Assembly (NCBI GenBank): GCA_900552725.1
Contig: USAT01000003.1
Location: 1 to 49,173, forward strand
Reading direction: 5' to 3'
Length of the DNA: 49,173 nucleotides
From: an uncultured Eubacteriales bacterium
GTDB lineage: Bacteria; Bacillota; Clostridia; Oscillospirales; Oscillospiraceae
This document shows, piece after piece, positions 43,775 to 49,173 of the stretch; positions within the stretch are counted from its first letter, which is position 1; the number at the start of each line of letters is the position of its first letter. Both the position numbers and the translations under genes were made by a program. The notes below the pieces were generated by a model. The model did not search any database. It had not been told where the DNA came from and saw only the letters and a program-made list of their open reading frames with translations.

Positions 43775-43824
43775 TCGGCACATTAACCGCCTTTTTCGGT
43801 ACATAAACGGCCGTTATCGGTACA
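43775..43824 (+). repeat. Three direct repeats with 21-base period
   Basis: TCGGCACA (43775), TCGGTACA (43796) and TCGGTACA (43817) begin exactly 21 bases apart, with similar TTAT or TTTT before and AACGG-like bases after. They lie between the PNPOx stop and its terminator. Confidence 0.55.
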
Positions 43825-43870
43825 CATTTTCCGGCAGGAACCTCCCTGCCGGAGAATGTGTACTTTTTCT
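43821..43870 (+). terminator. Terminator after the PNPOx-like gene
   Basis: A long hairpin, GTACACATTTTCCGGCAGG with CCTGCCGGAGAATGTGTAC (one mismatch), is followed by TTTTTCTT. Confidence 0.9.
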
Positions 43871-43898
43871 TGCGATTTTTTAACGGCTCTGTTATACT
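43870..43898 (+). promoter_or_regulatory. Promoter of the NhaC-type gene
   Basis: TTGCGA (43870-43875), a 17-base spacer and TATACT (43893-43898), starting directly at the end of the preceding terminator. Confidence 0.65.
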
Positions 43899-43930
43899 AC
43901 GGATAGCTTCCCAGGTAAGGAGAAACTACT

Positions 43931-45274
43931 ATGGCGGAAATGATTATGGCCTTTACGCCCCTTGTGTTTCTGATCGTCTACGCCCTCAAGACCCGGAAGA
44001 TGGCGGAATCCATGATCCTGGCCACGCTGCTGGCCATGGTGCTGCTGCATCGGCAGCATTTTCTCACCGGCACCATCGACGCCATGTATGCCACGCTGGC
44101 CAACGCCTCCTACCAGTTCGCCCTGTGCGTCATCATCGGCTTCGGCGGCATGATCACGCTGCTGCAGGCCTCCGGCGCGCTGATGGGCTTCCGCGACCTG
44201 CTGGCAAGGGTGGCCTCCACGCCGCAGCGGACGCTGCTGCTGGCATGGATTTTGTCGGTGGTCATGTTCGTGGACGAATATCTCAACGCCCTGACGGTCA
44301 CCATCTCCATGCGGGGCATCTGCGACAAGAACCGCATCCCCCGTGAGCATCTGGCGGTGCAGGCCAACATTATGGCCTGCTGTCTGTGCGTCACCGTCCC
44401 CTTCACCAGCTGGACGGCCTTCAGTGTGGGACTGATCTCCGATTTTGACCTGGGCTTCAACGACTATCTGCAGGCCATCCCCTTTATGTTCTATCCGCTG
44501 GCTATGATGCTGCTGAGCCTGCTGCTGGCGCTGGGCGTATTCCCCAAGGTGGGCGGCCTGAAGCAGGCCTATCAGCGGGTACAATCCGGCGGCGCACCCT
44601 TCGAGCAGAACGCCTCCGCCGAGAAGCTGGTGGACATCGCCGATGTGGACGAGAGCAATGTGTCCTCCGCATGGAACGCCATCATCCCGCTGGCGGCGCT
44701 GGTGGGCGGTACCGTCCTCTTTGACAACGATCTGCTTCACGGCATCATTATCGCCCTGATCGTGCAGTTTCTGCTGTATGTGATCTCCAAGCGTATGACG
44801 GTGGGCGAGTACTTTGACCATTTCTTTGCCGGGGCCAAGGGCATGACCTCCATCGCCATCGTGGTGGGCTTCGGGTTGATGCTCAGTGACGCCAACCGGG
44901 AATTGGGACTGTTTGACATCCTGATCAACGGCATCGGCGGCACGGTGCCCGCCTGTCTGATCCCGCCGCTGGCCTTTCTCCTGGTGGCGCTGACGGTGTT
45001 CGCCGTGGGCGGCTGCTGGGCGGTGATGACCATTGCCGTGCCGGTGTTCCTCCCCATGGGCGCAGCGGCCGGGGTCTCCGCACCGCTGATGATCGCCGCC
45101 GTTATGAGCGGCATCACTCTTGGGTACAGCCTGTGCTTCTATGCCGACGCCGTGCTGATGACCACTGCGGGCTCCGGCGTGTCCAACCTCACCACCATCA
45201 AGGCCACGACGCCCTACGCCATCGGCGTGGCGGCGGTGAGCGCCGTCGGCTTCCTGCTGTGCGGGCTGGTGTGA
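43931..45274 (+). CDS. NhaC-type Na+/H+ antiporter family protein
   Basis: This 447-residue membrane protein has about 11-12 helices and the NhaC/Na_H_antiporter pattern: FALCVIIGFGGMITLLQASGALMGFRDLLA, SVVMFVDEYLNALTVTISMRGICDKNRIPREHLA (the conserved VD..LN region) and ITLGYSLCFYADAVLMTTAGSGV near the end. Some relatives exchange organic acids or amino acids rather than only sodium and protons. AAGGAG lies upstream of the ATG. It is transcribed alone and followed by a terminator. Confidence 0.88.
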   Translation: MAEMIMAFTPLVFLIVYALKTRKMAESMILATLLAMVLLHRQHFLTGTIDAMYATLANASYQFALCVIIGFGGMITLLQASGALMGFRDLLARVASTPQRTLLLAWILSVVMFVDEYLNALTVTISMRGICDKNRIPREHLAVQANIMACCLCVTVPFTSWTAFSVGLISDFDLGFNDYLQAIPFMFYPLAMMLLSLLLALGVFPKVGGLKQAYQRVQSGGAPFEQNASAEKLVDIADVDESNVSSAWNAIIPLAALVGGTVLFDNDLLHGIIIALIVQFLLYVISKRMTVGEYFDHFFAGAKGMTSIAIVVGFGLMLSDANRELGLFDILINGIGGTVPACLIPPLAFLLVALTVFAVGGCWAVMTIAVPVFLPMGAAAGVSAPLMIAAVMSGITLGYSLCFYADAVLMTTAGSGVSNLTTIKATTPYAIGVAAVSAVGFLLCGLV

Positions 45275-45326
45275 GGGCCGCGCTGATCCCGCAGGGCGGC
45301 ACGCCCGCAGTTCGCCGCAGGATATG

Positions 45327-45353
45327 AAACACCTCCCGCAGGGGAGGTGTTTT
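45327..45353. terminator. Terminator after the NhaC-type gene
   Basis: AAACACCTCCC-GCAG-GGGAGGTGTTT. Confidence 0.9.
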
Positions 45354-45407
45354 GTCATATTTGTGAAATACAGGGGGGAAAATTCGGTAGTGTTTTGTCA
45401 GCATTGA

Positions 45408-45439
45408 CACTTTACATTAGCGTGGTAAAGTGGTAGAGT
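45408..45439 (+). promoter_or_regulatory. Promoter and inverted repeat of the amino-acid ABC transporter operon
   Basis: TTTACA (45411-45416), a 17-base spacer and TAGAGT (45434-45439). A perfect inverted repeat CACTTTAC-N9-GTAAAGTG (45408-45432) overlaps the -35 box and spacer, and GGTAA/TTACC (45424-45445) brackets the -10. A repressor site is likely. Confidence 0.6.
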
Positions 45440-45505
45440 ATTACCATACTAAAACAAAAGAAAGACGCCACGAAATGAGGCGCCAACGAAAAGGAGAAAA
45501 GTAAC

Positions 45506-46318
45506 ATGAAAAAGTTTTTGGCAATGATGCTGGCGCTGGTGATGGCGCTGAGCCTGGTGGCCTGCGGTAATCAGGCTGCCCCTGATGCAAACACTGACGA
45601 CAACAGTGACACCCCCGCTGAGGTGACCTACGCCGTGGAAGCCGGCAGCGCCGGTGAGGAAGTGGCCAACGAGAAGGGCTGGAAGATCAACTCCGTCGGC
45701 TCTCAGGCTGACGCGCTGATGGAAGTGGACGCCGGTACCTCCGACGCCGCCATCATCGACCTGCTGATGGCCGGCGCCATGGTGGGCGAGGGCACCAGCT
45801 ATCCCGACCTGAAGGTCACCGATCAGAAGTTGACCTCTGAGCTGTACGGCGCCGGCTGCCGCAAGGGCAGCGACCTGGCCTCCTACATCAACAGCGTGAT
45901 GTCCGCCGCCTATGCCGACGGCAGCATGCTGGAGCTGGCCAAGACCTACGGCGTGCAGGAGGCGCTGCTTGAGCAGCCTGCTGCTGAGTTCGTCGCCTCC
46001 GAGTCCGACAGCGATGTGGCTTACATCCAGGAAAAGGGCAAGCTGGTGGTCGGTATCACCGAGTTCGCCCCCATGGATTACAAGGATGCCAACGACGAGT
46101 GGATCGGCTTTGACGCCGACATGGCCAAGCTGGTGGCCGAGAAGCTGGGCGTCGAGATCGAGTTCGTGGTCATCGACTGGGACATGAAGGTCAACGAGCT
46201 GGACAGCAAGAACATCGACGTGGTGTGGAACGGCATGACCCTGACCGAGGGCGTGCAGGCCGCCATGGAGTGCACCAACGCCTACTGCGAGAACGCACAG
46301 GTGGTCATCACCAAGTGA
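45506..46318 (+). CDS. Amino-acid ABC transporter binding lipoprotein with circularly permuted lobe order
   Basis: This 270-residue lipoprotein has signal MKKFLAMMLALVMALSLVAC with lipobox Cys20 and an acidic linker to residue 39. Residues 40-146 (YAVEAGSAGEEVANEKGW to GVQEALLEQ) are what is normally the second half of a family 3 binding protein, including its C-terminal end. Residues 159-270 (DVAYIQEKGKLVVGITEF to NAQVVITK) are what is normally the first half. The break falls at a hinge strand, and the natural ends are joined by a short linker, QPAAEFVASESDS. Both lobes look complete and the frame is intact, so it is probably functional. The usual ligand-binding Arg after the TLT motif is absent. 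It precedes the permease and ATPase genes. Confidence 0.88.
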   Translation: MKKFLAMMLALVMALSLVACGNQAAPDANTDDNSDTPAEVTYAVEAGSAGEEVANEKGWKINSVGSQADALMEVDAGTSDAAIIDLLMAGAMVGEGTSYPDLKVTDQKLTSELYGAGCRKGSDLASYINSVMSAAYADGSMLELAKTYGVQEALLEQPAAEFVASESDSDVAYIQEKGKLVVGITEFAPMDYKDANDEWIGFDADMAKLVAEKLGVEIEFVVIDWDMKVNELDSKNIDVVWNGMTLTEGVQAAMECTNAYCENAQVVITK

Positions 46319-46319
46319 G

Positions 46320-46348
46320 TTGCCAGACGGCAAAAAGTATGCTATGAT
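46320..46348 (+). promoter_or_regulatory. Internal promoter just after the binding-protein gene
   Basis: TTGCCA (46320-46325), a 17-base spacer and TATGAT (46343-46348) begin 2 bases after the binding-protein stop. It would start RNA at about 46355, directly into the hairpin at 46359. Confidence 0.5.
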
Positions 46349-46358
46349 AGTTTCCCAT

Positions 46359-46388
46359 GGCAGAGGGCGTGACGCGTCCTCTGCCTTT
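46359..46388 (+). terminator. Hairpin between binding-protein and permease genes
   Basis: GGCAGAGG pairs with CCTCTGCC, with an inner GCGT/ACGC, followed by only TTT. It is probably a partial terminator that gives the binding protein more message than the permease. Confidence 0.62.
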
Positions 46389-46399
46389 GGGCGGCTTAG

Positions 46400-46676
46400 T
46401 ACCATCGATTGACAAGGGCAAACACGCCTGCCAGCGTGTCTTTCCGGCGCTTTTTGCCCTTTTCGCCTTGGTGGGCGCCAGCCCACCTGCGTCTCAAAAA
46501 CCAAAAATCACTCGAAAATACATCGCTGGAAGGTGCCTTGCAGTTTTGCCGGAGCAGAAATGTGTCCAGACAAGAAAAGACCCGCAGAGAATACTTGCCG
46601 TATTGTCAAGGGGCTAACGCAGTATGAGCGTATTTCTGCCCGCCAAAACCGTGCCTGCCCTTGTTAATCGATGGTA
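46400..46676. mobile_element. MITE-like element, 277 bp, with 27-bp terminal inverted repeats
   Basis: The left end 46400-46426 and the reverse complement of 46650-46676 match at 24 of 27 bases. Both begin TACCATCGATT. If the outer TA is a target duplication, the element proper is CCATCGATT...AATCGATGG, the pattern of Tc1-mariner/IS630-type elements. There is no transposase; short frames inside are not genes. Inside is a GGTGGGCGCC-type hairpin at about 46470-46490. It lies between the binding-protein and permease genes of one transporter. Confidence 0.78.
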
Positions 46677-46727
46677 TTTCTGTTACTTTTTCCATAGACC
46701 CCACTGATACATAAAAGGAGTTTTGCC

Positions 46728-47384
46728 ATGTTTGCGACCGTCACCCTCTCGCTGCTTCAGGGTATGGGCGAGCTTTTGAAGATCTTTTTCCTGACGCTGC
46801 TGTTTTCCCTTCCGCTGGGATTGCTCATTGCCTTTGCCCTGCGCAGCCGGTGCAAGCCGGTGAGCTGGCTGTTCAACGTGATCGTGTGGATCATCCGCGG
46901 CACGCCGCTGATGCTGCAGCTGATCATCATCTTCTACGGCCCCGGCAAGTGGTTCGACAACAACATCTGGGGCAATTTCTCCGACGGCCGCATGGCGGCC
47001 TGCGTGGTGGCCTTCGTCATCAACTACGCCTGCTATTTCGCCGTGATCTACAAGGGCGGCATCGAGGGTGTGCCGGTGGGCCAGCGGGAGGCCGGCCAAG
47101 TGCTGGGTATGACCAAGAGCCAGATCTTCTTCCGGGTGACGCTGCTGCAGATGGTGAAGCGCATCGTGCCCCCCATGTCCAACGAGATCATCACGCTGGT
47201 GAAGGACACGTCCCTGGCCCGGATCATCGCCGTGACGGAGCTGATCAAGGCCGGTGAGTCCTATATGAAGTCCGCCGGTATCATCTGGCCCCTGTTCTAT
47301 ACGGCAGTGTTCTATCTGGCCTTTGTGGGCGTTCTGACCATTCTGTTCAACTTTGTGGAGCGCAAGCTTAGCTACTTCAGATAA
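46728..47384 (+). CDS. Amino-acid ABC transporter permease (HisM/GlnP type)
   Basis: This 218-residue membrane protein has five helices. IFFLTLLFSLPLGLLIAFALRSR opens the family domain, and WIIRGTPLMLQLIIIFYG is the conserved RGTPL motif. EAGQVLGMTKSQIFFRVTLLQ is the EAA loop that contacts the ATPase, followed by NEIITLVKDTSLARIIAVTEL. It forms a homodimeric pore for polar amino acids. AAAGGAG lies before the ATG. The ATPase gene follows after 12 bases. A 409-base gap with a promoter, a hairpin and a MITE-like element separates it from the binding protein. Confidence 0.93.
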   Translation: MFATVTLSLLQGMGELLKIFFLTLLFSLPLGLLIAFALRSRCKPVSWLFNVIVWIIRGTPLMLQLIIIFYGPGKWFDNNIWGNFSDGRMAACVVAFVINYACYFAVIYKGGIEGVPVGQREAGQVLGMTKSQIFFRVTLLQMVKRIVPPMSNEIITLVKDTSLARIIAVTELIKAGESYMKSAGIIWPLFYTAVFYLAFVGVLTILFNFVERKLSYFR

Positions 47385-47396
47385 GGAGGGATTACC

Positions 47397-48167
47397 ATGG
47401 CGATCTTAGACGTACAGCACATTGAAAAGCACTTTGGCGATACCTCCGTGCTGAAGGACATCAGCTTCTCCCTGGAGGAGGGGCAGGCCCTCAGCATCAT
47501 CGGTTCCTCCGGCAGCGGCAAGACCACGCTGCTGCGGTGCCTGAACTTCCTGGAGGCGCCGGATCAGGGCGTGATCTCCGTGCGGGGCAAGATACTGTTT
47601 GACGCCGCCGACCCCGCCACCCGCCGTGAGGCGGACATTCGCAAGAAGCGGCTACACTTCGGTCTGGTGTTCCAGAGCTTCAACCTGTTCCCCCAGTATA
47701 CGGCGCTGGAAAACGTGGTGCTGGCCCGGAAGCTGATGGCGAAAACGGAAAAGACCGGCGAGAGCGAGACCGCCATTCTGGCCGAGGGCAAGGCGCTGCT
47801 GGAGAAGATGGGCCTGGCCGACCGGATGGAGAACTATCCCCACCAGCTCTCCGGCGGACAGCAGCAGCGGGTGGCCATCGCCCGGGCGCTGGCCATGAAG
47901 CCGGACATCCTGTGCTTTGACGAGCCCACCTCCGCCCTTGACCCGGAGCTGACCGGCGAGGTGCTGAAGGTCATCCGGGGCCTCGCCCAGCAGCACACCA
48001 CCATGATCATCGTGACCCATGAGATGGCCTTCGCCCGCGATGTGGCGGATCAGGTGATCTTCATGGACGGCGGCGTCATCGTGGAGCAGGGCCCGGCCCG
48101 CGAGGTCATCGACAACCCCCAGCAGGAGCGCACCCGCCACTTCCTGGCCCGGTATTCGGAACAATGA
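47397..48167 (+). CDS. Amino-acid ABC transporter ATP-binding protein (GlnQ type)
   Basis: This 256-residue ATPase has all motifs: Walker A IGSSGSGKTT, Q-loop VFQSFNLFPQYTALENV, signature HQLSGGQQQRVAIARAL, Walker B ILCFDEPTSALDPEL and H-loop IIVTHEMAFARDVAD. The sequence follows the GlnQ/HisP (polar amino acid) family throughout. It drives import through the adjacent permease. An AAGGAGG site precedes the ATG. A long terminator starts 8 bases after its stop and ends the operon. Confidence 0.95.
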   Translation: MAILDVQHIEKHFGDTSVLKDISFSLEEGQALSIIGSSGSGKTTLLRCLNFLEAPDQGVISVRGKILFDAADPATRREADIRKKRLHFGLVFQSFNLFPQYTALENVVLARKLMAKTEKTGESETAILAEGKALLEKMGLADRMENYPHQLSGGQQQRVAIARALAMKPDILCFDEPTSALDPELTGEVLKVIRGLAQQHTTMIIVTHEMAFARDVADQVIFMDGGVIVEQGPAREVIDNPQQERTRHFLARYSEQ

Positions 48168-48175
48168 TTTTCCTG

Positions 48176-48211
48176 AAAAGGACTGCAAAACGGCTGTTTT
48201 GCAGTCCTTTT
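48176..48211 (+). terminator. Terminator of the ABC transporter operon
   Basis: AAAAGGACTGCAAAAC-GGCT-GTTTTGCAGTCCTTTT forms a 16-bp perfect stem. Confidence 0.95.
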
Positions 48212-48240
48212 TTGCGGGCAGAGGACGATGAAAAATGCGG

Positions 48241-48269
48241 TTGCGGGCGGCGGGGGAGTGTGCTATACT
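48241..48269 (+). promoter_or_regulatory. Promoter of the PhzF-like gene
   Basis: TTGCGG (48241-48246), a 17-base spacer and TATACT (48264-48269). Confidence 0.68.
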
Positions 48270-48305
48270 GGGGCCATCCAAATAAAAACAAGGAGTGAGC
48301 TTCCT

Positions 48306-49139
48306 ATGCGCCAGTATGTTGTGGACGCCTTTACCGACCATGTATTCGCGGGCAATCCCGCCGCCGTGTGCGTGATGGACAAGTGGCTGGACGAGGCCAC
48401 CATGATGGCCATCACCCGCGAGAACAACCTGTCCGAGACGGCCTTCGCCGTGAAGGAGGGGGAGAAGTACCACCTGCGGTGGTTTACCCCCGGCGGCGAG
48501 ATCGACTTGTGCGGCCACGCCACGCTGGGCACCGCCTGCGCCATCATGACCTATGTGGCGCCGGAGCTGACGGAGATCACCTTTACCACCCTGTCGGGCG
48601 ACCTGACGGTGGTGCGGAAGGGGGATCTGTATGAGATGGACTTTCCCGCCTATGAGCTGAAAAGCGTGCCAGTGACCCAGGCCATGGCCGACGCCATGAA
48701 CGGCGCCATGCCCAAGGCCGCCTATATGGGCCGCGATCTGCTGTGCGTATTTGACAACGAGGCGACGGTGCGGAGCATGGCGGTGGATCAGGAGAAGGTG
48801 CGGGCGCTGGACGGCCTGCTGCTGCACGCCACCGCGCCCGGCAGCGGCGAGAACGACTGCGTGTCCCGCAGCTTTGCCCCCAAGTGCAATGTGGCGGAGG
48901 ATCCCGTGTGCGGCTCCAGGTCGTTTGGACCCAAACTTAAAGTGAACGAAGACCCCGTCTGCGGCTCCGGCCACTGCCACATCGTGCCCTATTGGGTCAA
49001 GACCCTGGGCAAGGATACGCTGGTGGCCTATCAGGCCAGTCCCCGGGGCGGCACCCTGTACTGCACCCAGGTGGGGGAGCGCATCAAAATGAGCGGCAAG
49101 GCCGCTATCTACTCTGTGGCGGACATCAACATCGGATAA
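48306..49139 (+). CDS. PhzF-family isomerase with duplicated active-site segment
   Basis: This 277-residue protein of the PhzF/diaminopimelate-epimerase fold has the catalytic Glu in NNLSETAF (Glu44) and LCGHATLGTA (His71). It normally has one RSFAPK...EDPVCGS segment before the GHCHIVPYW helix. Here that 17-residue segment occurs twice in tandem, residues 188-204 and 205-221 (13 of 17 identical), which accounts for its length over the usual 260. The frame is intact. Whether the extra copy is tolerated in the fold is unknown. The start at 48306 follows AAGGAG. The substrate of this family is mostly unknown outside phenazine synthesis. Confidence 0.9.
   Translation: MRQYVVDAFTDHVFAGNPAAVCVMDKWLDEATMMAITRENNLSETAFAVKEGEKYHLRWFTPGGEIDLCGHATLGTACAIMTYVAPELTEITFTTLSGDLTVVRKGDLYEMDFPAYELKSVPVTQAMADAMNGAMPKAAYMGRDLLCVFDNEATVRSMAVDQEKVRALDGLLLHATAPGSGENDCVSRSFAPKCNVAEDPVCGSRSFGPKLKVNEDPVCGSGHCHIVPYWVKTLGKDTLVAYQASPRGGTLYCTQVGERIKMSGKAAIYSVADINIG
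48867..48968 (+). repeat. Tandem 51-bp (17-codon) duplication within the PhzF-like gene
   Basis: Copy 1 is 48867-48917 and copy 2 is 48918-48968. The proteins agree at 13 of 17 positions but the DNA at only 33 of 51, with many synonymous changes. Copy 2 uses AGG, TCG, GGA, AAA, CTT and GAA codons rare in the surrounding gene. Confidence 0.85.
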
Positions 49140-49173
49140 CGGGAAACGAAAAGGACCGGCCTGCGGCTTGTGC

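Noticed and set aside
43775..43824. CRISPR array
   Set aside because: Only three 8-base units with no spacers of CRISPR length and no cas genes in the window.
45506..46318. Pseudogene or truncated binding protein
   Set aside because: Both halves of the domain are complete, the frame is open, and signal and ribosome site are good. Reordering explains it better than decay.
46357..46627. Short plus-strand frames (86 and 72 residues)
   Set aside because: They fall inside the MITE-like element and have no ribosome site or recognisable sequence.

Overview
The window reads as chromosome of a GC-rich, spore-forming Clostridia member, most likely an Oscillospiraceae-type gut anaerobe. The signs are an A-type RNase P RNA, a T-box leader, a TPP riboswitch with the ECF component ThiT, the sporulation membrane protein YtvI, TepA, PadR-DUF1700-DUF4097, ferredoxin-type proteins, and strong AGGAGG ribosome binding sites on nearly every gene. 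The genus is inference. No phage, plasmid, CRISPR, rRNA or tRNA was seen.

Layout. 1-4.3 kb: the end of a palindromic intergenic repeat, a P1B metal ATPase with a 55-residue membrane protein behind it, and a divergent PadR-DUF1700-DUF4097 operon. 4.3-7.4 kb: tmk, mltG and a U32 (TrhP-like) protein on the minus strand. 7.5-9.6 kb: an iron-sulfur oxidoreductase, queH and a glutaredoxin-like protein. 9.6-15 kb: a TetR regulator upstream of DUF308, an MMPL exporter and a large secreted coiled-coil protein. 15-17.8 kb: an orphan sugar-type binding lipoprotein and an AT-richer orphan gene. 17.9-29.4 kb: mostly housekeeping genes (tepA, a GIY-YIG protein, a PLP lyase, an EamA transporter, ytvI, an ACT regulator, cca, murC, a ProX-like deacylase, an M18 peptidase, DUF1275). 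29.5-33.6 kb: an alanine T-box leader, a CAT-like acyltransferase, alaS and a HIT protein. 33.7-38.5 kb: TPP riboswitch-thiT, a membrane protein, cardiolipin synthase and pncB. 38.7-39.2 kb: rnpB. 39.3-45.3 kb: a flippase, a TetR regulator, putP, a PNPOx-like protein and an NhaC-type antiporter. 45.5-48.2 kb: an amino-acid ABC transporter. 48.3-49.1 kb: a PhzF-family protein.

The most unusual object is the binding protein of the last ABC transporter (45506-46318). Its two halves are in reversed order: the second lobe and the normal C-terminal end come first, and the normal N-terminal lobe comes last, as in a natural circular permutation cut at a hinge strand. A MITE-like element with 27-bp terminal inverted repeats (46400-46676) separates it from its permease. 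Other notable points are a 17-codon tandem duplication of the PhzF active-site segment with very different codon use in the two copies, a CAT-like acyltransferase placed between an alanine T-box and alaS, an rnpB gene whose P12 arm is enlarged by two hairpins, a perfect 38-bp palindrome in front of putP, and a 201-bp hairpin-rich element bracketed by two identical 26-bp terminator sequences.
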